Assembly: GCA_963210315.1 (NCBI GenBank)
Contig: OY723245.1
Coordinates: 682,001 to 746,000 of the forward strand
Source of the DNA: Rhynchopus euleeides
Lineage: Eukaryota; Euglenozoa; Diplonemea; Diplonemida; Diplonemidae
Length of the DNA stretch: 64,000 nucleotides
Direction of reading: 5' to 3'
Shown piece by piece: positions 55,423-64,000 of this stretch. Positions within the stretch are counted from its first letter, which is position 1. Each line of letters starts with the position of its first letter. Below the pieces are notes generated by a model. The model was not told where the DNA came from. It made no database searches and saw only the letters and a list, made by a program, of their open reading frames with translations. A program made the translations under genes and the position numbers.

Positions 55423-56661
55423 TCACGGCCTGCGCCCACCACGGCCACCACGACCGCCACGACCACCACGGCCGCCGCGCCCACCACGCCCGGTGGTGGG
55501 TGGAGTCGGGGGCGTCACAGGGGTCGGAGGGGTCGGCGGGCGCGGGGCAGGCACCGGGGCAGGTGGAGTCGGAGGTGTGGGCGGCACCACACCACCACCA
55601 CCACCGCCAGTGCCAGCCACACGCACACGGACAGTGCACGTCGAGGCAGGGCCGTCGCTCCCCGTGAAGGTGGCGCTCAGGGTGTAGGTCTGCCCCGCCA
55701 TTGCCGCCGTCGGGGTGAAGCGCACCTGTGCGAACCCCGTGTCGCGCAGCGTGGACCCCGAAGACCTCGCAAACTGCGCGTTCGGCGCCGTCGTGCCCGC
55801 GTACGTCACCCGCATCGTGCGCGACGCGTCGTACAGCGCGTTGAAGTCGACGCTGAAAGTCTCGGACGGCTGCACCGTCTGTGTTGCAGACGCACCCACA
55901 GACGCCAGGCAACGCGGGCGCGCGAAGTTTGGGGAACACCCGTTGTACATGAAGGTGATTGCGGCCACGTCCCCAGCACTCAGCCCGTTGCGCTGTCCGA
56001 TCGGCTGCGGGGAGACGATGGTCGGCTGCCGCCCGATGCGGAACCCGTTCGGCCCGTAGTGCATGATGGACCCGTAGTCGTACGCACCCAGGTCGCGTGC
56101 ACTCGCCCCGTTCTGCCGGAAGTTCCCCTCCAGCCCGCGCTGCACCTGCGACAGGTCCACAGTCACAAAGTTGTTCCGGTCCTTGCGCGACTGTTCATGG
56201 GAAAGGCCAAGACTGTGCCCAATCTCATGTATGGCGGCACCTGTCCCGCACCCGCCCGCCAGCGAGATCTGGTTCACCCCGGCCCCACGACGCCCGACAG
56301 GCGAGCTGCACCCGCTCCCCTGCGCAAACCGGATGTACGGGGCCTGGCAGCTCGCGTCCGACGCACAGCGCCGGAACCGGAAGCACGTCTTCGACTCCCA
56401 GTCCGCCACGGCGCCTGCGATGCGGCTGTCCGTCTGGCTGATCGGCGCCGCAATCACGTAGTTCACCACCTGCCCGACGGGGAACAGCTGTGCGGCGCTC
56501 GTCAGCGGGGTCGCCCCGAGGGCCTGCCCGCCACGCCCACTCGCACGCGGCACCTGCACATCCCCGTCCACAATGTCGTACTCGTAGTCCCAGGCGGGGC
56601 GCGTCCCTGCAACACCCCACGCTGCGCACACCGCGAGCACCGTTGCAGCCCGTGACATCAT
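55423..56661 (-). CDS. Astacin-like zinc metalloprotease, copy 2 (intact)
   Basis: 412 residues from ATG 56661. A signal peptide (MMSRAATVLAVCAAWGVAG) is followed by a catalytic domain with the full astacin signature HEIGHSLGLSHE (145-156): zinc-binding histidines at 145, 149 and 155 and catalytic glutamate at 146, plus the Met-turn SIMHYG (198-203). Cysteines around the domain suggest disulfides. A beta-rich immunoglobulin-like region follows (about 230-330), then proline-rich linkers and a tail of glycine-glycine-arginine repeats, which could bind nucleic acid or polysaccharide. It is probably a secreted endopeptidase. It is the intact paralogue of the broken copy 5.7 kb downstream on the same strand; the duplicated block includes about 100 bases of upstream sequence. 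Confidence 0.92.
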   Translation of the reverse strand: MMSRAATVLAVCAAWGVAGTRPAWDYEYDIVDGDVQVPRASGRGGQALGATPLTSAAQLFPVGQVVNYVIAAPISQTDSRIAGAVADWESKTCFRFRRCASDASCQAPYIRFAQGSGCSSPVGRRGAGVNQISLAGGCGTGAAIHEIGHSLGLSHEQSRKDRNNFVTVDLSQVQRGLEGNFRQNGASARDLGAYDYGSIMHYGPNGFRIGRQPTIVSPQPIGQRNGLSAGDVAAITFMYNGCSPNFARPRCLASVGASATQTVQPSETFSVDFNALYDASRTMRVTYAGTTAPNAQFARSSGSTLRDTGFAQVRFTPTAAMAGQTYTLSATFTGSDGPASTCTVRVRVAGTGGGGGGVVPPTPPTPPAPVPAPRPPTPPTPVTPPTPPTTGRGGRGGRGGRGGRGGRGGRRP

Positions 56662-57001
56662 GGCGCACACCTTGCCCTGCTGCTCAAGGTCGGCACGAAG
56701 GCGGGGTCAAACAAAAATAGAGAAAGGTAACAACGTGTACAGCTGACACCTGTGGGTATGTGTGGCGTGGCTTTTTGTCAAATCCTGGTGTGCTGCTTCC
56801 AGCACCTGCCCACGAGACACAAGCCTGAGAACGTTTTCCATCACTCACAGGACGACACTGCAGCTCCCTCGATCGAGGCCTCTACTCAGCTTCACGCTGT
56901 CCCGCGCCATAGGCTAGAGGGCGCCTGAGATGCTACCGAGGAGCTCCGACTTGGAAGACCACCACCACCTCCCCCTCCTGTTGAGACTACACCTTACCTG
57001 A
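56662..57001. other. Intergenic, no gene recognised
   Basis: Upstream flank of astacin copy 2; its first 100 bases match the flank of copy 1 near 50.95 kb. Confidence 0.45.
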
Positions 57002-57889
57002 TCCCCCCCCCCCCTAGGCATAGCTTCCGATAAGAATCCGACCCCCGGACCCCTCCGACCCCCGACCCCCCCTTAGCAAAACTACCCCCCCCCTCCCAAA
57101 AAATCTCAGGGGTTTCCCGAGGAAACGCGGTTCCCCCCTCTCCTGCGTTGTTTGGGCTCCGTGCGGATCGTAGTGGGGTCACTTTGTTGGTGTAGGTGCC
57201 ACAGAACACCTCTGAAATGCGGATGTGGTTCCTTGAGAAAAGGGGGGGTCGGAACCTCGGGGGTCGGAATCCGACCCCCGACCCCCCGACCCCCCGGTCG
57301 GGGCTATATCCCGACACCCCATTCTTGCGGGGGTCAGGATCCGGAAGATGGGGGGTCTGAAACTGTGGTCAAACTCGGGTCGGAATTTTCGCGTTTTTTC
57401 TCGAGGGTCGTAGATGGGGGTCGGAAACTAGGGGTTGGGATATGGGGTGGTCCCCCCTCCTGACCCCCCACATGGGGTTTTCAAAACCCCGTTCTTTGGA
57501 CTATTTGGAGTTTGTGCGGATCGTAGTGGGGTCATTTCGTGGGTCTTGGGACCAAACTTCAACGACGAAACATGGGTCTGGTCCAGGTACTGTCATGGGA
57601 GGACGTGACCGGGAGGCACACCAGGCCACCCCCACCACCCACCCAGCGGGACCCTCCCGACCCCCTCCTCGGGTTTTTCAAAAACCCGTTCTTTTGAATA
57701 CTTGGAGTTTGTGCGGATCGCAGTGGGGTCATTTTTGACATGGGGTGCCTATTCACACCTCTTATTGGTGGTCTCCATCCAGGCCACATTCCTTAGGAAA
57801 TAGTAAGGCGACCCCCTCCGACCCCCCCTCCCGACCCCTGCGACCCCCGACCCCCGCTTATCGGAAGCTATGCCCCTAGGGGGGGTCAT
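57002..57889. repeat. Inverted-repeat block with CATAGCTTCCGATAAG termini
   Basis: CCCTAGGCATAGCTTCCGATAAG at about 57013-57035 is inverted at about 57856-57879 as CTTATCGGAAGCTATGCCCCTAG. The interior has three spaced copies of GTGCGGATCGTAGTGGGGTCA (about 57160, 57515 and 57712) and many CCGACCCCC units. No gene. It abuts or overlaps the next composite element. Confidence 0.6.
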
Positions 57890-58223
57890 AAGCCCCCCTA
57901 AAAACGTACACGGTGGACTCCAGCGGCCCTAGCGGGAGTCTGGGAGCGGGAGTCTGAGCGGGTGTCAAAGACTCCCGCTAGCGGGAGTCTATACTCCCGC
58001 TAGGGGGAGTCTGACTCCCCCTAGCGGGAGTCTTTTCACCTATTTTCATCCATTTTTCCCATGATATAGTTACAGTCTACTGGCGTGGGGGGTAAAATCA
58101 TGGTGGAAGAGGGATGGGGAGGGGCTTGGTTTGCTTCTGTCAGTTTCCCCGGACTCTGGACTACCTACCTATCCTCCTGGTAGCGGCTACACCTGCGGAG
58201 GTGAGCGGTTAGAATTTGAGGTG

Positions 58224-60028
58224 TCAAAGTGCGGCCATCGCCTGTCGTAGTTGTGTTACACCTTGGGCAAGACAAGCCATCCTGCAGGCCTCATCTTCTT
58301 CGTCAGAACTGTCATCCCCCTCCTGCTGTGCGCGTTGGTCAAGCGTGCTCAAAGTCGCCTCGGATGACACGAATGGTGTGAAAGTCGCCCCCAGCGGGAT
58401 TGGCATTTTGCACAAGCAGAGCGATAATTTGCGGTGTCCTTCGGGGAACCGGAACAGGAAGTAGGGCGCGCTGATGGGTTCAACGAAGTCCTGTGTGTTG
58501 CAGTGCACAAACCCCTTCTGCAGCTGTGTCAACTGTGTGCAAAGAACATACACAGCCAATCTATGAGCGTGTCGGGTGTGCAGACACGGACACAGGATGA
58601 CTTCTCTATACCCGAGGATCCCGTCCTGCGACAGGTGCGCAACCTTCCAAGGCATGCCCGATGCGCGCCGCTTCTCTTCTGCCATCGCAAGATCTCTCTC
58701 GTAAGTTGCGGAGCTGGCGATTGTAACGGCATCTTTCTTGCGATGTCCGTTCTCTGCTTCTTCAAATTCGTCGTTGTTCTGCAGAGGCACTGCATCTTCT
58801 GGAGCCCACCAATGATGGAGACTCTGTACGTAGGCATTGCGCGTTGATCCCTTTTCGGCATGCTCCATCAACCAGTGAAATATATGCCCTGAGATCCGAG
58901 CACGCAAGAAGGGAATCCGGGCTGACTCATCCTTGCATCCCCAGAAGCGCCAGGGGATGTCTGCATACCGGAAATGCATGAGGTCTGCAAGGGAGACAAA
59001 GAGGTAGCGGAACAAGCCCTTGTAGGTGTGTCCTGTGACAGGCAAGCACGACCTTCCGGAACTGAGCACCTGTCCCATGCTGCGACACATTCAGTGCAAG
59101 GTTTGTACAGGTCTTGTCGAATATTTTTTTGTTGTCTCATCCAGCAGGGGTGGAGCTTGAAATATGGGGTTGCGGGCTGGATCGGGTCAGATCGGGTCAG
59201 CCAATTTTTTCTTATGGGTTCCCCCCCGGTTCGTCTCAGAGATCAGTGCTCGGGCCCAGCCTCCCGCGAGGTACCGGAACCGATATGCAGCCCCGGACGC
59301 GCAAGGACTTGGTTACAAGACAAACACATGCCGTAGGGGGGGTCTGGGAGGCGGAGCTCCCAGCCGCCGGAGGCCACGGTAGTGAACATCTGTGACTTGC
59401 GGGCGTACGGATTCTGTGTGAGTTGGCTGCGTCCTCCTGAGGATACTGAGATTCCCTGATGTAAAGGGCTTGGGTACAAGACAGGCACATGCCACAGGGG
59501 GGTCTGGGGGGCGGAGCCCCCCAGCCACCGGAGGCCACGGTAGTAAACGTCTGTTGCACGGTACGGGTTGGGCAGCTTCATTTGTCCTCTATTGTGACTG
59601 TTTGAGGCCTGTGCTCATGTCGCTGGGGTCACTTTGCTCACGAAACGCCTCCTGGTCACCTTGAGGCCCCAAGGCGAGGAGCCAACTTTTCCGGTTTCCC
59701 GAAAATCTATATTTTTTTTCTTTTTACCCCTGACCTGATTTTTTGTGAGGGCCTGCAGAAAATCAGGTCAGCTGACCCGAAAAAACCCCCAAGCTCCACC
59801 CCTGTCATCCAGTACCCTGATCAGCCGCATGGCGAGCCCCTTGCAGTCATGGAGTGCTGGGGTGACGTAGCGGGCATTGGGAAGCACACCTGCCAAGAGG
59901 GAGGGGTAGCCAGCCTCTTTCATCTCAGAGAGAGTCAGGTGCGGGTATCGATGCACCTGTTGATACCAGCGTTCTTCTGGGATGTCGCACAGTGAGCATC
60001 GGTGCCCTCGCCCCCCGCATCGCCTCAT
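58224..60028 (-). pseudogene. Element-borne gene interrupted by a hAT-like insertion
   Basis: Two blocks belong together. The upstream block (60028 to about 59813) encodes a zinc-knuckle-like start (RCGGRGHRCSLCDIPEERW) and continues to VTPALHDCKGLAMRLIRVLDD. The downstream block (59090-58224, 288 codons) encodes GHTYKGLFRYLFVSLADLMHF, a long helical region, and ends in an acidic EGDDSSDEEDEAC segment. The 660-bp insertion at 59145-59804 separates them. After removing it the frame still does not join simply, so an intron or further damage lies near 59090-59137. It sits inside unit A and may encode its transposase, but no transposase catalytic motif was recognised. Function unknown. Confidence 0.5.
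59145..59804. mobile_element. hAT-like non-autonomous element, 8-bp target duplication
   Basis: Begins CAGGGGTGGAGCTTG and ends CAAGCTCCACCCCTG, with TCATCCAG directly duplicated at 59137-59144 and 59805-59812. CAGGG-type short inverted ends with 8-bp duplications are the hallmark of the hAT superfamily. Inside are two spaced direct copies of a block of about 90 bases (about 59305-59395 and 59468-59555) sharing CACATGCC, GGTCTGG, GGAGGCCACGGTAGT. No transposase frame, so non-autonomous. Confidence 0.88.
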
Positions 60029-60293
60029 TGTTGCCCACTGCTGATCTATACTCCCGCTAGCGGGAGTTGGACTCCCCCTAGTTGAGACTCCCGAAAAGGG
60101 TTAAACCCGGTAGTGGTACCCTACCCCCGCTGGAGTCCACCGTGCAAGGCCGGATCAGCCCACGGGTGGGTTTGAGGAAGAAATCTGGGGGGGCAAATTT
60201 TGCTGCGACTTCCGGTTTCACCCGGCCGAACTCCAGCATCTATCCAGACCCACGGTGCCAAGCCGTTCGCCCGTGTCGCGATCATTCGCGGCT

Positions 60294-60674
60294 TCAGGCT
60301 GCCCCCGACGACACGTTTGTATCCTGCACCTTGCCATACTTCGCCTCCACCTTGTATATGACGGAGAGCGCCCTCCTTCCGCATCGTTGCGACTTCCCTG
60401 ACAGCGAACTTATCCATGTCAGGGAAGACATGGGGATGATTGCGTTGGCCACCTGGGTGCTGTGCTGGTGGAGCTCCTTGCTCAACACCGTTGCTAGGAG
60501 CCTTCTAATGGATCCCAGTGTCAGCACATTGCCCCCTTTTTTAACAGGGAAGGCCGTGCAAAAATCATGCACAATGTTCGTCGCCTCCGCAGCCTCGGGA
60601 CTCTCTGCGCTCTTCTTCTTCTTAATCGACTTTGCCGCCGGCTTCGCTGCCGGCTTCGTTGTCGTCTTCCCCAT
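60294..60674 (-). CDS. Lysine-rich small protein with H2B-like histone-fold segment, inside a mobile element
   Basis: 126 residues from ATG 60674. The N-terminal tail is basic and alanine/proline-rich (MGKTTTKPAAKPAAKSIKKK), like a core or linker histone tail. Residues about 32-80 resemble the C-terminal half of the H2B fold: NIVHDF then a basic loop, TLGSIRRLLATVLSKELHQH, aligning with the H2B pattern T-x-x-x-I-x-x-x-x-x-x-x-L-x-x-E-L-x-x-H. Only about five to eight positions are identical, and the first half of the fold is missing or unrecognised. The last 40 residues may come from an unspliced intron. It lies within unit A. A DNA-binding or chromatin-like role is possible; otherwise it is an unknown basic protein. 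Confidence 0.4.
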   Translation of the reverse strand: MGKTTTKPAAKPAAKSIKKKKSAESPEAAEATNIVHDFCTAFPVKKGGNVLTLGSIRRLLATVLSKELHQHSTQVANAIIPMSSLTWISSLSGKSQRCGRRALSVIYKVEAKYGKVQDTNVSSGAA

Positions 60675-61106
60675 TTTTGTGAATCAGGTCTGCGAGCTGG
60701 GATGGGTGGAAACGTCCGTTTCGTTTGGTGTGGCTGTACTTCAGTGACGAGTGCCACATTGCATAGGTATCATGGGAAAAATGAGTGAAAATAGGTGAAA
60801 AGACTCCCGCTAGGGGGAGTCAGACTCCCCCTAGCGGGAGTTGGACTCCCCCTAGTTGAGACTCCCGAAAAGGGTTACCCTACCCCCGCTGGAGTCAACC
60901 GTGTACGAAAACCAAAATTTTCAACATACCATCAGAACCGCCCTAATACCTGATCTGACCCGAAAATCCGACCCATACCCCCCCGGAAACTGTCTGGGGC
61001 CCACTTGTGACACCTGATACGCACTTTTGTGATGATTTTTTGGGGTCCTAAAAAATGTACCTCAGTTTCGTACCTTGCCTTTGTACCTGAACCACTCCCG
61101 ACCGCA

Positions 61107-61376
61107 TTATTTCGTTCTTTGCCTTTTCTGCGGTGGTTCTGGCTCAGGTGGCACGCATGTTGCCTTCCCCAGTGCCTCGGCAAGGTCTTTCTTGACCTGA
61201 TTAGTGGGAATGTTGTGTTGTTGCGTCAGCAGAATGAGTTCAGCCACCTTCTGGGTGTAGTACTTCGATCGCATATGGGTCATTGTGAGTACTTCGTACG
61301 CCTGGGAGGCTGCATCGGCATTAGTAGGCAGCGTTGTAGATGCTTTTGCTTCGTCGATCTTAGCCTGTGAAGGCAC
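61107..61376 (-). CDS. Small basic protein in unit B
   Basis: 89 residues, ATG 61376 to TGA in the inner edge of the left inverted repeat. It is alanine and lysine-rich with a helical middle (MRSKYYTQKVAELILLTQQ) and a basic end (PPQKRQRTK) that looks like a nuclear localisation signal. CCTTCACAG just after the ATG could instead be a splice acceptor, making this the 3' exon of the 61536-62123 frame; the phases I tried do not match, so they are left separate. No family recognised. Confidence 0.4.
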   Translation of the reverse strand: MPSQAKIDEAKASTTLPTNADAASQAYEVLTMTHMRSKYYTQKVAELILLTQQHNIPTNQVKKDLAEALGKATCVPPEPEPPQKRQRTK

Positions 61377-61535
61377 GATTGGGATATTGTACGCCCTGAG
61401 AGCCGAAGTGGCTGTGTAATGACTGTGTAATTTGCGCCCCGCATGATATGCACACCACGCAGTCTCGACAACACGTATGAGAGTGTACCATGTGGGGACT
61501 CAACAAGGTCATTGGATCGGCATCTGCCTGCCGAC

Positions 61536-62123
61536 TCAGCCCCCACACAGTGCGACCGCAAGGTCGCCGGATGTCTCAACGCCAGGGGAATACCCTCCCC
61601 TGGCGTTGTACAACCCTACTCTCAACCCTCGGGTCCTCTCCTGGAGGCGGTGGTGGCGGGCCCGCAACGCTTCGTACTTCCGGTACAGACTGAGGTAGTC
61701 TGCCCGGCTGACCCGCTCATTGCTTCCTAGATCATCTGCTGCTCTGGAGCTGCCATCACTCTCACTGCCCGTATCAGTTGGTGTGGGGGTAGGAGCAGGA
61801 CGAGTGGGAGGAGTAGGAGTGCAGGTGACATCTTTCTTGGCTAGCAAGGAACGCCGCTTTTCCCGCACGTGCGTGCAGTTGATGCACCACTGCATATATC
61901 TGTCGTCACCACGTCCCACTCGCTCTCCTACGTACCCAGCCCGACGGAGCGCCCGAAATAATGTCGCCTCACCGATGTCGTGTGCCGTTTTCTTTTTACG
62001 CAGGTCTGCCACAACGCTCTCTGCCGAGACCCCGCACATCTCCCGTTTGGCGAGCGTCTTTCGAGCAAGGTACTCCTCTGCAGCAGCATCTGACACCTCT
62101 GCGAGGCCCTGGGCACGCGGCAT
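61536..62123 (-). CDS. Helix-turn-helix-like protein in unit B
   Basis: 195 residues from ATG 62123; the frame is open further upstream into the right inverted repeat, but that part is duplicated terminus. A helical region (AAAEEYLARKTLAKREM) leads to AESVVADLRKKKTAHDIGEA then LFRALRRAGYVGERVGRG, which has the spacing of a winged or simple helix-turn-helix. A cysteine pair (CINCTHVREKRR) and a threonine-proline linker follow, then another helical segment. This would suit a DNA-binding protein acting on the element ends. No catalytic triad of a transposase was seen. Confidence 0.5.
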   Translation of the reverse strand: MPRAQGLAEVSDAAAEEYLARKTLAKREMCGVSAESVVADLRKKKTAHDIGEATLFRALRRAGYVGERVGRGDDRYMQWCINCTHVREKRRSLLAKKDVTCTPTPPTRPAPTPTPTDTGSESDGSSRAADDLGSNERVSRADYLSLYRKYEALRARHHRLQERTRGLRVGLYNARGGYSPGVETSGDLAVALCGG

Positions 62124-62512
62124 GTGTTGCTCGGCGTGCTGAGTGAGCGTAGTGACACCCTTCCCTTGCAAAGAACGAAATAATGCGGTCGGGAGTGGTT
62201 CAGGTACAAAGGCAAGGTACGAAACTGAGGTACATTTTTTAGGACCCCAAAAAATCATCACAAAAGTGCGTATCAGGTGTCACAAGTGGGCCCCAGACAG
62301 TTTCCGGGGGGGTATGGGTCGGATTTTCGGGTCAGATCAGGTATTAGGGCGGCTCTGATGGTATGTCGAAAATTTTGGTTTTGTACGGGCTTATGACCCC
62401 CCCTACCCCCCCCCCCCTCCCCTCCACACCGCCCTGCATGGGCACAACAACACACCACCACCACCACCGCCACCACCACCACCACCAACATGCATCCCCA
62501 CAACCCCCCTGT

Positions 62513-64000
62513 CTATGCCTCCTCCACCCACCTGTAGGACACCTCCACCACCACGCAGTCGTCCGAGGGGAGCGGGGGTGCGCAGGCGACGGGAAGGAAG
62601 GTCAGCCACTTGGGGTGCATCTGCTTCCAGCACCAGGGGGTCTTGCAGCCGTCGTTCTGCCACGTCAGTGCGGAGGTGCCTGGGGGAACAGCCAAGCAGT
62701 AGCTAAAAGATCCAGAGAGAAAGTCGGGCCAGGCGGTGAAGGGCACCACGCGGCAGGGCTTCGGGAGGGAGCGGTGATCGGAGTAGCGCATGTCCCCCTC
62801 CTCCTCCTCCGATAGGCTGCGCAGGGAGGCCGAGACGTGCCACCCGCCCACGGCAGCCGTGCTGCCGACCTCCAGGGGGGGTGCTGTCTTGAACTCCGTG
62901 GCAAACAGGCTGGGGCGTGGCACGTACAGAACGTCCTTCTCCAGGAACCAGTGCATCCCCCGCTTGGGCTCCAGCCATCCGTCCTGTGCCTCTGTGACGT
63001 AGTTCTCGTCACCCGCCTCGAAGCCAGTCAGGGCGAGCCGGAGCGACACCTCGCGCAGCCCAGCCTCGGAGAGCATGCTTGTGTTGAAGATCTTGTGCTG
63101 CACCGTTTTGAACACCTCCTTCCAGAAGATCCTGCCGTGCGACTTCGCCCCGGCAACCGCGATGGACACGCCCAGGCTGTGCTGCTGCACCGATGCCTCC
63201 ATAAAAGGCTTCACCAGGGCCCCATAGAGCAGCCCCTTCATCGAGTCTGACTCCAAGGCAAGCGCATGCAGGTTGTGCTCGATGCCTGTGCCGTATGTAT
63301 CCTTCAGGCAAGGCAGCAGGTTGCGGCGCAGCTTCCCACGGGTGCTCCACGAGGGTGTCGTGTCCTTAAAGTAGGGCACGCCGTAGCGGTGTGCGTATTC
63401 AAAGATCTCATCCTTGTCGTGCAGCAGGAGGGGCCGCCATGTGGGGACGTCCTCCATCAGCACCACCTCGCTCATACCAGACAGCTCCAGCAGGCCGCTG
63501 CCTGTGGGGTGGGGGGGGCAGTGTGCGGGGCTGTGGAGGCAGCATGCATAATTCGCTCGGGGAACACAAAGGGTAATCAGGGGGCTCGCGTGGGATCGCA
63601 ACTGTCTGGCTGTCTGCCCAGGCATACCTCTGTTGGCGTTCGACAGGAGGTTCTCGATGACATCACCGCAGTGGTGGCCAAGGCAGATGCCACGCACGCC
63701 GTCACGCATGACCTTGCGGTATTCGTCGAACCGGATGTTCCGTGTCAGAGCCTCATACTCATCACGGCTCGTCTCCCCCCTGCGCAGATCGGTGATGGAC
63801 TTGACGTGCAGCTCGATGCCGTGCCTGTCGCACCAGTCGACAAGGAAGTCCGCCTCGCCCTTGCTCGCCTCGCGGTTGCCGTAGTGGATGTGCACCGCAA
63901 CCACCTTCTTCACGAGCCCAGCAGTTTTCGACTCCAGGACATTGTGCCGCACCCGCCTGTCAGCCGCACCCTTAAACTGCCCCTTCCGCGCCCGCTCCAC
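62513..64000 (-). CDS. TilS-like PP-loop ATPase, 5' part outside the window
   Basis: Two exons are visible: 64000-63628 (open at the window edge) and 63501-62513, with a 126-nt intron (GTATGC to CCACAG). Splicing joins ANRG to SGLLELSGM, reproducing the conserved RGSGL element. Upstream, LGHHCGDVIENLLSN matches the TilS motif GHHxDDxxET in altered form, and WRPLLLHDKDEIFEYAHRYG with DTTPSWSTRGKLRRNLLP matches the substrate-recognition region. In bacteria and organelles TilS adds lysine to C34 of tRNA-Ile using ATP. The SGGxDS ATP loop should lie past base 64000. The C-terminal 200 residues do not resemble bacterial TilS. The altered HHCGD and the long tail leave a different tRNA-modifying role possible. 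The final exon end is uncertain. Confidence 0.75.
   Translation of the reverse strand: MERARKGQFKGAADRRVRHNVLESKTAGLVKKVVAVHIHYGNREASKGEADFLVDWCDRHGIELHVKSITDLRRGETSRDEYEALTRNIRFDEYRKVMRDGVRGICLGHHCGDVIENLLSNANRGMPGQTARQLRSHASPLITLCVPRANYACCLHSPAHCPPHPTGSGLLELSGMSEVVLMEDVPTWRPLLLHDKDEIFEYAHRYGVPYFKDTTPSWSTRGKLRRNLLPCLKDTYGTGIEHNLHALALESDSMKGLLYGALVKPFMEASVQQHSLGVSIAVAGAKSHGRIFWKEVFKTVQHKIFNTSMLSEAGLREVSLRLALTGFEAGDENYVTEAQDGWLEPKRGMHWFLEKDVLYVPRPSLFATEFKTAPPLEVGSTAAVGGWHVSASLRSLSEEEEGDMRYSDHRSLPKPCRVVPFTAWPDFLSGSFSYCLAVPPGTSALTWQNDGCKTPWCWKQMHPKWLTFLPVACAPPLPSDDCVVVEVSYRWVEEA

Larger units (their letters stand above)
60903..62386. mobile_element. 1.5-kb element with 219-bp terminal inverted repeats (unit B)
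   Basis: 60903-61121 and 62168-62386 are near-exact reverse complements, starting GTAC and AAAACCAAAATTTTC. Only a few bases differ, for example CAACATACC against CGACATACC. Between them are two minus-strand frames, one with a helix-turn-helix-like segment. Long termini with a small coding interior resemble foldback or Mutator-like elements; the target duplication is obscured by the junction with unit A. Confidence 0.8.
57877..62405. mobile_element. 4.5-kb composite of nested mobile elements
   Basis: Outer ends are inverted copies of TAGGGGGGGTCATAAGCCC (57877-57895 and 62387-62405). Inside lie two units: unit A (57906-60906) with about 150-bp inverted ends made of CTCCCGCTAGCGGGAG-type palindromes and TTTTCACCTATTTTCA, and unit B (60903-62386) with 219-bp inverted ends. 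The two meet at a shared GTAC. Unit A contains a hAT-like insertion and at least two genes; unit B has two frames. Partial internal copies of the unit A end occur at about 60045-60150. The order of insertion is not fully resolved. Confidence 0.65.

Overview
The window is nuclear DNA of a protist. Genes are GC-rich, carry short spliceosomal introns, and lie far apart in repeat-rich DNA. Thirteen of the fourteen host-type genes read on the minus strand. Several start codons sit just downstream of a polypyrimidine tract followed by AG, as expected for spliced-leader trans-splicing of long polycistronic transcripts. Together with ordinary GT-AG introns, long homopolymer G/C runs and an 18S rRNA-derived fragment, this fits a euglenozoan, most likely a diplonemid such as Diplonema/Paradiplonema. 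That placement is inference: no spliced-leader RNA, tRNA or complete rRNA gene was recognised.

Layout. 0.8-1.7 kb: a coiled-coil protein with a C-terminal membrane segment. 1.7-13.7 kb: gene-poor, dominated by a 5.2-kb palindromic element (8183-13384) carrying two nested TA-flanked elements and a 336-bp inverted repeat. 13.8-16.3 kb: a membrane-anchored STE11-type kinase. 18.2-30.7 kb: one gene for a protein of about 4126 residues combining a thioredoxin fold, UBA-like segments, a DUF3638/DUF3645 helicase-like core and two RanBP2 zinc fingers. 32.1-34.1 kb: an ER-luminal protein ending in HDEL and an unknown protein. 37.7-44.7 kb: two paralogous sugar transporters whose exons can be reconstructed. 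45.3-46.6 kb: a beta-propeller gene with a frameshift. 47.2-48.4 kb: a lone plus-strand RNase H protein. 48.8-56.7 kb: two astacin-like metalloprotease copies (one broken by an insertion), a secreted cysteine-repeat protein and a glutathione S-transferase. 57.0-62.4 kb: a nest of mobile elements with their own genes. 62.5 kb to the end: the 3' part of a TilS-like PP-loop enzyme.

The genes do not form one pathway. Several products enter the secretory route (HDEL protein, astacins, cysteine-repeat protein, propeller) or sit in membranes (transporters, kinase). The strongest surprise is intron 3 of the first sugar transporter: it is absent from the paralogue 5 kb away and contains an 81-nt sense-strand fragment resembling 18S rRNA.
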